From: CAWFPR01 sp963817635
GTDB lineage: Bacteria > Acidobacteriota > Vicinamibacteria > Vicinamibacterales > 2-12-FULL-66-21
Assembly: GCA_963817635.1 (NCBI GenBank)
Contig: CAWFPR010000028.1
Coordinates: 310,001-374,000 of the forward strand
DNA length: 64,000 bases
Reading direction: 5' to 3'
In this document: in pieces, positions 43,434 through 51,643 of the stretch
Layout of the letters: each line of letters opens with the position of its first letter
Numbering within the stretch: position 1 is the first letter of the stretch
Position numbers and translations under genes: made by a program
Notes under the pieces: generated by a model
Seen by the model: the letters and a program-made list of their open reading frames with translations, nothing else
Database searches by the model: none
What the model was told of the DNA's origin: nothing

Positions 43434-43498
43434 CTGACGCTACGAATGAGCCGCGCGCTATTTCGATCCAACGCGCGTCGGCGCCATTCGTTTGTCAG
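43434..43498. repeat. degenerate inverted repeat, possible decayed attC
   Basis: CTGACGCTACGAATG and its partner CATTCGTTTGTCAG enclose GC-rich arms GCCGCGCG and CGCGCGTCGGC. The cores are far from the attC consensus. It may mark the upstream end of the cassette-like block. The 43500-43720 stretch after it shows no gene. Confidence 0.4.
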
Positions 43499-43724
43499 GT
43501 GGCGGGCCACCAAGGCCGCCCTCTTGCGATTGGGACATCGCGCTCGGCCATCACTCTATGGTGGTGGAGCTCGTGGCCAGCAATGTGAAACGCAAGGCCG
43601 CGCGGTGTGGCTACACAGCCGTTGGCAACTCCGCAGCGCGATCACTCCAATGTGACGTTGATGGAATACCGAAGAGGTCGCATTACGTAAGAGTATCGCC
43701 GATGGTGTAGCTCGCGCCCGCCGC

Positions 43725-43831
43725 TCACTGCCGCTGCCCGGCATACGCGCGCGCTGTTCCAGTTCCACCGCCAGTGCCTGGTCCCCTTGCGCGGTTGCGA
43801 GCGGCAGCGCTTCGCGCGACGGGATCGGCAT
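43725..43831 (-). pseudogene. possible C-terminal scrap of a TPR protein
   Basis: SREALPLATAQGDQALAVELEQRARA reads like the last tetratricopeptide helix pair of a protein-kinase/TPR gene. With one correction it continues ARAYAGQRQ to a stop at 43725. Nothing upstream supports the rest. This is a weak call. Confidence 0.3.
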
Positions 43832-43890
43832 CGTCCAGCGTCACCGCCGCGCCGCGAGATAGTGCCTCCCGAAATGCCCGCCCGTCGCAG

Positions 43891-45793
43891 CTATCGCACG
43901 ATCGGCAGCTCGACGAAGCTCTCCTGATAGATGCGCTGCACGGCCTTGCGGTAGTCCGCCGGCTTCGCGAAGAAGATGTTCGGCACGAACGTCTGCGGAT
44001 TGCGGTCGTAGAGCGGGAACCACGACGACTGCACCTGCACCATCACGCGGTGCCCGGGCAGGAACACGTGGTTCGCCGTCGGGAGGGCGAACTTGAACGC
44101 GAGCGGCGTATCGGGGGTCAGCGCGCCCGGGTTCTCGAGGCTCTCGCGATACCGGCCGCGGAAGATGTCGGCCGACACCATCAACTGGAACCCACCCATC
44201 CACGGCTGCGCCGCGACCTCGTCCGGATACACGTCGATCACCTTCACGACCCAGTCGGAATCCGTGCCGCTCGTCGATGCGACGAGGTTGACCACCGGCC
44301 GGCCGCTGATCTTCATCGGCGCCGTCAGCACGTCGGACAGGAACGCCAGGACGTCGGGACGGCCCGAGGCTTCGCGCTGATCGTCCACGAGCCACTGGGC
44401 CCAGATCGGCCCGCCGACAGGCTGAATCGGCCGCGCGCGGAAGGGCACCGGCTTTGACGGATCGGATACGGTACTCGGCGTACCCGGTTCCGGCCGGACG
44501 CGCCGAGGTCAACGACAGGTTCGAACCGAGATACATGGGCGTCGGCTGGATCGTGCAGCCGCTCGCGCATCCCGACGGCCACGCGTTCAGCCTGCGCCAG
44601 GTGTTCGTGCCGGTTTCGAACGCCGTGACCGGCGCCACGTCCATCTTCGGCGCGTCGTCCTTGAGGTAGTGATCGAGGAACGGCCGCAGGATCTCCTGGC
44701 GGAAGTACAGGGCCGTGTCGCTGTTGAACCTGATCGCGCCGAGGCTGCTGCCCTCCCTGATCTCCTGGCCGTGGTGCCACGGGCCCATCACCAGAAAGAC
44801 TTTGTCGTTGCCGGTGTCCTTCGGCTCAATCGCGCGGTAGACGGCCGGCGCGCCGTAGATGTCTTCCTGGTCCCACAGGCTGTGCACGAGCATCACGGGG
44901 ACCTTGAGCGGCAGCGCGCCGAGCACCTTGTCCATGGCCTGCTGCTGCCACCAGCTGTCGTAGGCCGGATGCTGCGAGATCTTGCGCCAGAAGCCGACCT
45001 GGTCGAGCCCGTGCTGCCGGGCAAGTTCGCCGGCGGAGCCCGCCTGCATGTAGGCATCGTAGTCGTCGTAGTAGCCGGACCACCAGCTGATGTCGCCGGC
45101 CCGTGTCGCCTCCTGGTCGTGGATGTACGGCATCATCTGCTGCCGGAACGCGCCGTTGTGGAACCAGTCGTCGCCCATCCAGCCGTCCACCATCGGGTTC
45201 ATCGGCACGGACACCTTCAACGCCGGGTGCGGATTGACGAGCGCCATCAGCGGCAGGAACCCGTCGTACGAAATGCCGAGGATGCCGACCTTGCCGTTGG
45301 TCTCGGGAATGTTCTTCACCAGCCAGTCGATCGTGTCGTAGGTGTCGGTGGCGTGGTCCACCTGCGTCGGGTTGAGCGGCCCGGCGAGCGGCCGGTTCAT
45401 CACGTATCCGCCTTCCGACCCGTACTTCCCCCGCACGTCCTGGACGACGCGGATGTAGCCCCCCTCAACGATGACGTCGGTGGCGTTGTCGTAGCCGTAG
45501 AGCGCGGACGCCAGGTGGGTGCTGTTGGCGTGGGTCGTCAACCCGGTCGCGTCGTAGGGCGTCCGCGTCAGCAGGATCGGCGCACGGGCCGCCCCCTTCG
45601 GGACGAGGATCACCGTGTGCAGCTTGATCCCGTCGCGCATCGGAATCATCACCTCACGACGCGCGTAGTCGAAGCTGTCGGTGACAGGCTTGAACTCCGA
45701 AGGGGTTTCGGTCGGCAGGGTCGCCGGCCGCTGCTGTGCCGTCAGGGCTGCGGCCGCCAGGATGAGCGTCGTCAGTGTCGGAAGTATGCGCAT
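43891..45793 (-). CDS. CocE/NonD family hydrolase, X-Pro dipeptidyl-peptidase-like (frame broken once)
   Basis: This secreted serine hydrolase of about 634 codons starts at ATG 45793 with signal ILPTLTTLILAAAALTAQ. The alpha/beta-hydrolase core has MIPMRDGIKLHTVILVPKG, TRTPYDATGL, VVQDVRGKYGSEG, the nucleophile in VGILGISYDGFL and the acid/His region SLWDQEDIYGA and MGPWHHG. The C-terminal jelly-roll (PVVNLVASTSGTDSDWVVKVIDVYPD, HVFLPGHRVMVQVQSSWFP) is reached after a correction near 44460. Members cleave acyl-amide or ester bonds such as X-Pro peptides, cocaine and glutaryl-beta-lactams. Substrate unknown; probably periplasmic. Confidence 0.9.
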
Positions 45794-45814
45794 GATGCGG
45801 GGATTGTACACCTC

Positions 45815-45858
45815 CGGGGTTCGGGGTTCGGCGTTCGGCGGTCGGCGGTCGGGGCTTG
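45815..45858. repeat. 7-bp repeats (GGTTCGG/CGGTCGG)
   Basis: Six consecutive heptads between the divergent hydrolase and porin genes belong to the CGNTCGG class also seen at 20350. The remaining sequence up to 46062 has no clear gene; it should contain the porin promoter. Confidence 0.65.
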
Positions 45859-46062
45859 GCGGATCAGCTCGACGGGGTGCCACGCCGGCTGGTTGCCGGC
45901 GTCCAGCCCACCCGGCCCCCTCAAGCGGCGCGCCGCCGTGCCGATTACCGATCGGGGCGCGGCGGATCGCGATCCGCCAGCCGCGCGCAATCCGCGCCGG
46001 CTCCGCGGGTCCGACCTGCTCGAGGAGGGAGATCCGCGCGAGCGCCTCCGCTCGGTGCAGTC

Positions 46063-47311
46063 ATGCGCAATGGATGCTGTTCGTCATTGGCGCGGGTCGC
46101 TCTCGCGGCCGGCGTTGTCTGCGGTGGTGCCGTCTCCGCACAGGAGCAGCAGGCCGCGTCGAATGCGGCCTCCGCGTCTACGAGCGAGAGCGCTTCCCCG
46201 CCCAATCCCGGCCCCCTGCCGCAGCGGCTGACTGCCACCGGAGACTGGAAACACCTGCGGGCGGTGTGGCGGGCGCACGGTGCCGACATCGACCTGACGA
46301 GCACGGCCGACCTCAGTGCCGTGAGCGCCGCGGCGCCTGACCGAGGTCTTGTGGGCCGTGTGCTGGGCGACGCAAGCCTGCAACTCGACCTTCAGCGACT
46401 CGCGCACATCGAGGGCGCGACGGCATTCGTCCAGAATGTACTCGAGGATAGGGCCGAACGGCTCGGACGTCGCGGGCGACCTGCAGGGCTTCTCGAACAT
46501 CGATGCTCCCGCGTTCACGCGCCTGGGCGAGGCCTGGTACGAGCAGCGCATGGCCGCCGGCCGATGGCGCATCAAGGCCGGGCGAATGGACGCGAACCGC
46601 GACTTCGCGTCGATCGAGGCCTCGGCCGACTTCCTGAATTCATCGATGGGCTACAGTCCGACCATCCGCGCGTTTCCGACCTATCCCAACCCGCGTCCGG
46701 GGATTGTCGGCGGCGGGGAGTTCCTCGGGCATCTTGGCGTAACCGCAGGCATGTACCGCTCGGCCGAAGGCGAATGCGAGGACCTGGCGTCGTCATCGCC
46801 GCACGTGTTCGTCGTGGGCGAGCTGGCATCCCGATGGACCGGCGCGTCCCGTCTGTCGGGACGCGCCACCGCCGGGCTCTGGCGCCACACTGGCCATCGC
46901 CTGTCGGCCGGCCGCTACCCCGCGGCTGTCGCCCACAGTCCGTTCTTCACGCTCGAGCAGGTGGTCTGGCCCGGGTCCGACGGACGCGCCGCCGTGGCAT
47001 TCGCCCAATACGGCGCAACCCCAGGCGTTATGGGTATCGATCGACACCTCGGCATGGGACTGGCGTGGAACGGCCCGCTCCCGGGCCGAGGGAACGACAT
47101 GCTCGGTGTCGCCGCCACGAGCGCCCGAATGGTGACGCTTGAGGAGCGCCTCCAACGTGTGGTGGAGACCTCGTTCGCGATCTTCTACAAGTACGAGATG
47201 ACCCCCTGGCTCGCGCTGCAGCCGGATCTTCAGTACATTCGGCACCCCGGCGGCCACGCAGACCGTGCTCCCGCCGTCGCAATGACCTGCCGGCTGCGCA
47301 TCGCCTTGTGA
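46063..47311 (+). CDS. OprB-like carbohydrate-selective porin (frame broken once)
   Basis: From ATG 46063 a signal peptide ([19 protein letters not shown]) leads to an outer-membrane barrel of ~416 codons. Typical features are [34 protein letters not shown], then after a correction near 46447 [36 protein letters not shown] and the end [16 protein letters not shown]. OprB porins pass sugars across the outer membrane. Specificity cannot be told. It is a single gene, followed by 9-bp repeats. Confidence 0.85.
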
Positions 47312-47330
47312 GGCCAGTCCCGCCAGAGCG

Positions 47331-47441
47331 ATCGACTCTAATCGGTGCAATCCGTGCACTCCGCGGCGGTCCGGGCAGAAGCCCGTGCTTCATGGTCCGA
47401 AGAGGTCCGATCCGTGTAATCCGTGTCATCCGTGGTCGTGT
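47331..47441. repeat. 9-bp repeats (ATCCGTGTN)
   Basis: ATCCGTGTA, ATCCGTGTC and ATCCGTGGT are adjacent at 47409-47435, with earlier diverged copies (AATCCGTGC, ACTCCG) near 47347. The array lies in the leader region of the LLM oxidoreductase gene. Confidence 0.65.
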
Positions 47442-47480
47442 CGGGGACGATTCGGCCGCGGCAGGGGTCCAAGAGGGAGC

Positions 47481-48529
47481 ATGGAACTCGGCCTGTACAC
47501 ATTCGCTGAATTGCACGCCGACCCGGCGACCGGCCGGACAATCTCGCAACAGCAGCGCCTGCGGGATCTGCTCGAGGAGGTCGAACTGGCCGATCAGGTC
47601 GGGCTCGACGTGTATGGAGTCGGCGAGCACCATCGTCCTGACTTCATCGTGTCGTCGCCGGCCGTTGTCCTCTCAGCGGCAGCCGTCCGGACGACGCGCA
47701 TACGGCTCACGAGCGCAGTCACCGTGCTCAGCTCGGACGATCCGATCCGGGTGTTTCAGGACTTCGCGACGCTCGACCTGATTTCCGGCGGCCGCGCCGA
47801 GATCATGGCGGGGCGAGGGTCGTTTATCGAGTCCTTTCCGCTGTTCGGGTACGACCTGTCCAGTACGACGCGCTCTTCGCGGAGAAGCTCGACCTGCTGC
47901 TGCGCCTGCGCGAATCCGAGCGGCTGACATGGACCGGGCGCCTGACGCCGTCGGTCGGCGGGCGCCTCGTCAATCCCCGTCCCATCCAGGATCGGCTGCC
48001 GATCTGGATCGCGGTCGGCGGCACGCCCGATTCGGCGATCCGCGCCGGTTCGCTGGGGCTCCCGATGGCGCTCGCAATCATCGGCGGCATGCCGGAACAG
48101 TTCGCGCCACTGGTCGAGATCTACCGGGAAGCGGCACGCGCCGGGCGCGACCCGGCGCACGCGCGCCTCGGGATCAATTCGCACGGCTACATTGCCGACC
48201 ACACGCAGCAGGCGCGGGACGAATACTTCCCGTCCTACGCCTCCGCGATGAATGCCGTCGGACGCGAGCGCGGCTGGGCGCCGCTGGGACGTGGCAGTTT
48301 CGACGCCCAGTGCGCCCCTCGCGGCGCGCTGCTGGTCGGCAGCCCCGCCGAGGTCACCGACAAGATCCTGTTCGAATACGACCTGTTTCACCACGATCGG
48401 TTTCTGCTGCAGATCGGGGTCGGGGCCCTGCCGCACGGGGCCGTGATGCGGTCCATCGAGTTGTTTGGAACGAGGGTTGCACCCGACGTCCGGAAGGCGC
48501 TCGACACGAACCCGCAAGCCGTCCGCTGA
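47481..48529 (+). CDS. LLM-class flavin-dependent oxidoreductase (frame broken once)
   Basis: This luciferase-like monooxygenase of ~350 codons starts at ATG 47481 behind AGGGAG. It has a TIM barrel with [59 protein letters not shown] and [24 protein letters not shown]. After a correction near 47865 it has [35 protein letters not shown] and [11 protein letters not shown]. Such enzymes use reduced FMN or F420 to oxidise organic substrates. The flavin reductase 11 bases downstream would supply FMNH2, so the two act as a pair. Confidence 0.88.
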
Positions 48530-48540
48530 AGGAGAAGCGC

Positions 48541-49111
48541 GTGCCAAAACTAGGAGTGCATCATCACAAGCGTGCGTGAGGGGCGGGTGGGCCTGGCCAT
48601 CAGTGACTGGTTCGTCGGCATCGCACGCAAACACGCTGGCGTCGAGGTGACGGTCCTCGACCTGAAGGAAATCGCCCTTCCGCTGCTCGACGAGCCGAAA
48701 CATCCGCGGCTTCAGCAGTACACGCGCGAGAAGACGAAGGCGTGGAGTGCCCAGGTGCACGACATGGATGCGTTCGTGTTCGTAACGCCCGAGTACAACT
48801 TTGGTTCACCGCCCGCGCTGATCAATGCGCTCGACCACCTGTACGTCGAGTGGAATTACAAGCCGGCCGGGTTCGTCAGCTACGGCGGCGTGTCGGGCGG
48901 CCTGCGCTCGGTGCAGATGACCAAGCTGGTCATCACCACCTTGAAGATGGTGCCGATAATGGAAGCGGTCGCGATCCCGTTCTTCGCGAAGCTCGTCGAC
49001 GGCGCCACGGGCAGGTTCGACGGCGGAGAGCTGCACGAAAAGGCCGCCTCGGCCATGCTGAACGAGCTCATGCGCTGGACAGAAGCGTTGAAGGCCCTGC
49101 GGACGAGTTGA
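48541..49111 (+). CDS. NADPH-dependent FMN reductase (frame broken near start)
   Basis: This flavodoxin-fold protein of about 190 codons has its GTG start at 48541, giving MPKLGV, then after removing one base near 48560 IITSVREGRVGLAISDWF. The rest is open: VLDLKEIALPLLDEP, VFVTPEYNFGSPPALINALDHLYVEW (FMN phosphate/ring loops) and FVSYGGVSGGLRSVQMTKLV. It likely reduces FMN with NAD(P)H for the adjacent monooxygenase. A structured-RNA candidate follows its stop. Confidence 0.87.
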
Positions 49112-49163
49112 GCTCGGCGGCCACGGCCGAGCCTGAATCTCGCCGTCTCCTCCGTGGTATTCT

Positions 49164-49355
49164 CGAACGTCGGTTCGCCGCGTGTTTCACGCGGCGCAAA
49201 AAAAGGCGTCTTGCGACCACGTCCCGCATCGGGACACCTCAAAATTCGGTCGCGGCCGGGAGGTGCATGCATGGCACATACTCACGGGGGCAGTCGCTGA
49301 ACTGCCCCGAGACGCAAGTCGGAACGGCCGGTGGCAACACCGGCCGTTTTCTTTT
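49164..49355 (+). ncRNA. candidate structured RNA with intrinsic terminator
   Basis: About 190 bases between two genes fold into ordered helices. They are a 9-bp hairpin (49176-49196), a closing stem GCGTCT/AGACGC (49206-49211 with 49310-49315), the inner hairpins GTCCCG-CAT-CGGGAC (49221-49235), CACCTC/GAGGTG (49235-49240 with 49260-49265) and GGGGCAGT/ACTGCCCC (49287-49308), and a terminator. An alternative closing stem, CTTGCG/CGCAAG, overlaps the first one. A -10-like TATTCT lies at 49158. It matches no riboswitch, 6S, SRP, RNase P or tmRNA consensus that I can recall. It ends before an oppositely oriented gene, so it is likely a free-standing RNA rather than a leader. Confidence 0.55.
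49323..49355 (+). terminator. strong intrinsic terminator
   Basis: AACGGCCGGTG-GCAA-CACCGGCCGTT forms a perfect 11-bp stem with a GCAA tetraloop, followed by TTTTCTTTT. The U tract is on the plus strand, so it ends transcription of the RNA candidate or of the flavin reductase operon. It is the only classical intrinsic terminator I see in the window. Confidence 0.9.
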
Positions 49356-49369
49356 GGCGGGAGAGACGA

Positions 49370-49810
49370 CTACAGATCGCGGACCCACTTCGCCAGGCGG
49401 TCGGCGGCATCCTTCGCGGCTGATTTCCACGACGGGCGGCCCACGCCTTTCAGCTCCGACTCCTTCTCCCCCGCCCGGACACGGAGGCGAACAATCGTCT
49501 CGCGAAACCGCGTCATCGAGGCGCCCCCGAATCCCCCTTCCGGCACGTCCCGCTGCTCGCGGTTCATCACCTCGACGACCACCCGGGCATCCTCCGTGCG
49601 CGGCACCAGCGTGAAGTCGGATTTGCGGTGCGCGAGAATGTCCCGCAGATCCTCGACCGAATCGAGCCGCCCCTGTTCCTCGGCCGGCGCGACACCGGTC
49701 GTCGTCCGGGCTGTGTAGACGAAAATGCGGACGGGCTGGTGCTTCTGGACAGGACCGGCGTGCGGCTGGCCGGCCGCCATCGCAAGAAGGCAGAGCGTGA
49801 TGCCGATCAT
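49370..49810 (-). CDS. secreted protein of unknown function
   Basis: This 146-residue protein has a short signal peptide (IGITLCLLAMAAGQ) and a compact domain: VRIFVYTARTTTG, DSVEDLRDILAHRKSDFTLVPRTEDARVVVEVMNREQ, ETIVRLRVRAGEKESELKGVG, and a helix KDAADRLAKWVRDL. The pattern (two-stranded sheet and terminal helix) is seen in small acidobacterial periplasmic proteins of unknown role. No cysteines or catalytic motifs. It is divergent from the thioredoxin-fold gene at 49882. Confidence 0.7.
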   Translation of the reverse strand: MIGITLCLLAMAAGQPHAGPVQKHQPVRIFVYTARTTTGVAPAEEQGRLDSVEDLRDILAHRKSDFTLVPRTEDARVVVEVMNREQRDVPEGGFGGASMTRFRETIVRLRVRAGEKESELKGVGRPSWKSAAKDAADRLAKWVRDL

Positions 49811-49881
49811 GATCGACTCTCCGGGCGCGGGCGCCTTCGAGTATATGCCGCGGCCCTCCCGCTTCGGCTACACTGCCGGGC

Positions 49882-51078
49882 ATGACCTCGCGTCTGATAG
49901 CCGCGCTGGCCGTGACCATCGTTTCCGCGTCGCTCCACGCCGGGCAGGAGCGGGTGATTCGCGTGCCTCTCGACTACGGCGCGCCGGGTTCAGGACCAGC
50001 GCCGAATTTCAGCCCGAAAGGGACACAGGTGCCGCTCACGCCGGTCCCCGCTGGCCTCGCGCTGCCGGCTGACGCCGTCCGCCCCGCGAAAGCCGGCACG
50101 ATTGAGGTTGGCGGCAGCCGATCCGCCTGGCTCCCGGTGCTCGCGACGGCCGACACCGCCCACCCGCTCGACCTCTGCCGCCTCTACATCGACCGCAATC
50201 GCAACGGCCTGTTCGACGACGACGGTCCGGCGCTGACCGCCACGCCGACCCGGAATGAGAAGACCGGGGCGTGGTGGACTTCGATCGGCAGGATTACCCT
50301 GTCGATTCCGTATCCGGGACGGCCGACTCCCGAGCCGTACCTGGTGAACGTCTGGATGGTGCGCGACGGTGACGCGACGCCTGACATCCTCCGGTACTCG
50401 GTCGGCTCGTGGCGAACGGGCAGGACCACGGTCAACGGCATGGAGGCGCTCGTCGCGGCCATGGACGCCAACAACGACGCCGTCTTCGACGAGAAGGACC
50501 AGTGGTCCGTACTCGAGGCCGCGGCGCCGGACGCGCCAAAGGCCGTGCTGTCCCTTCAGGAGGCTCGGCCGACTACGCGCCTGATGTACGTCAGGGGCGG
50601 AGTACGGGACGTCGTCCTCGAGTTTCGTTCGTTCGCGCGGGATGGCACCGCGATCGAATTCGCGATCGTGGATCGTCCCACCACCAAGGCGCGCGATCGC
50701 GCGGGCGACGACGTGCTGCTCGCGGAACGCACGCGACCGCGCGCAAAGACGCCGTTCGGGTGGCAGCACGATTTCACGGCGGCCCTCGCCCAGGCCAGGA
50801 CCGCCGGACGCAAGGTCCTGATCGACTTCGAGGCGACGTGGTGCGGCCCCTGCAAGACGATGGACGAGTGGATCTGGACGGATGCCGAAGTCGCCTCGCT
50901 CCTGGCGGGCGGCTACGTCGGCGTGAAACTCGACGGCGACGTCGAGAAGGCGCTGGTCGATCGATTCCACATCAACGGGTACCCGACAATGGTCGTCCTC
51001 GATGCGGACGGCAAGGAGGTCCGCCGCGCTGTCGGCTACCTCTCGTCGCAAGGGGCCATCGAGTTCCTGACGCGCTGA
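49882..51078 (+). CDS. secreted thioredoxin-fold protein with EF-hand-like loops
   Basis: This 398-residue protein has a signal peptide (LIAALAVTIVSASLHAG). Residues ~50-270 are an all-beta region with two calcium-loop-like segments, DRNRNGLFDDDG (~115) and DANNDAVFDEKD (~195). The last ~110 residues form a thioredoxin domain with the redox motif FEATWCGPCKTMDEW, the cis-Pro strand INGYPTMVVLDADGKEV and a final helix. It is probably a periplasmic disulfide reductase or DsbD-like partner whose N-terminal part may bind calcium. The substrate is unknown. The gene is intact. Confidence 0.85.
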   Translation: MTSRLIAALAVTIVSASLHAGQERVIRVPLDYGAPGSGPAPNFSPKGTQVPLTPVPAGLALPADAVRPAKAGTIEVGGSRSAWLPVLATADTAHPLDLCRLYIDRNRNGLFDDDGPALTATPTRNEKTGAWWTSIGRITLSIPYPGRPTPEPYLVNVWMVRDGDATPDILRYSVGSWRTGRTTVNGMEALVAAMDANNDAVFDEKDQWSVLEAAAPDAPKAVLSLQEARPTTRLMYVRGGVRDVVLEFRSFARDGTAIEFAIVDRPTTKARDRAGDDVLLAERTRPRAKTPFGWQHDFTAALAQARTAGRKVLIDFEATWCGPCKTMDEWIWTDAEVASLLAGGYVGVKLDGDVEKALVDRFHINGYPTMVVLDADGKEVRRAVGYLSSQGAIEFLTR

Positions 51079-51108
51079 CGGTGTCGTCCGGTCCCGGCCG
51101 TCCCCGGG

Positions 51109-51582
51109 TCAGCGCGGCTTCGCGCGGCCCAGTTTCGTCACGATGTCGAATTCGGATTTCGTGACAGGCTGGACCGACAGACGGCTGCCCTTCTGCGTCA
51201 CGACCATTTTCTCGAGGCCCCTGGTCGACTTCAGCGTGTCGAGCGAGACGACTGCGGGAAAACGCTCCACGAACTCGATGTCGACCATGTACCAGGTCGG
51301 CGTGTCCTTCGAACTCGTCTCGTCGAAGTACTTGTGCCCCTTCCGCCAGGCCGTGGCATCTGGGTAACCGGCCTTCGCAATCGCCGCGAGTCCGGTGACG
51401 CCCGACGGATTGGCGTTGGACGCGTAGAAGAGCACGGCGTCACCCACCTGCATGTCGTCGCGCATCATGTTGCGCGCCTGGTAGTTCCGCACACCCTCCC
51501 AGCTCGTCACACGATCGCGCTCGAGGTCGTCGATGGTGTATGCGGCAGGTTCGCACTTCATCAGCCAGTAACGTTTCGCCAT
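51109..51582 (-). CDS. EVE domain-containing protein
   Basis: This 157-residue single-domain protein of the EVE/PUA-like fold opens with KRYWLMKCEPAAYTIDDL, then TSWEGVRNYQARNMMRDDMQVGDAVLFYASN, TGLAAIAKAGYPD and a closing VSLDTLKS. EVE domains form an aromatic cage for modified bases in DNA or RNA (YTH-related). In bacteria they occur in restriction systems but also as stand-alone housekeeping proteins; nothing defence-like is nearby here. It starts at ATG 51582 and is intact. Confidence 0.92.
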   Translation of the reverse strand: MAKRYWLMKCEPAAYTIDDLERDRVTSWEGVRNYQARNMMRDDMQVGDAVLFYASNANPSGVTGLAAIAKAGYPDATAWRKGHKYFDETSSKDTPTWYMVDIEFVERFPAVVSLDTLKSTRGLEKMVVTQKGSRLSVQPVTKSEFDIVTKLGRAKPR

Positions 51583-51643
51583 GGATGAGAGGATACCCAA
51601 CTCCCGGTTCGGGCTGAAGGCGGAAAAGACTGCGGCCGGCGCA

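Noticed and set aside
49164..49355. Known riboswitch, 6S, SRP, RNase P or tmRNA
   Set aside because: None of the conserved core sequences of these classes that I know is present, and no same-strand gene follows closely. I kept it as an unassigned RNA.
51109..51582. EVE protein as part of a defence island
   Set aside because: Neighbours are a thioredoxin-fold protein and a PadR-ADOP operon. No nuclease, McrB-like or methylation gene is present, so a stand-alone role is more likely.
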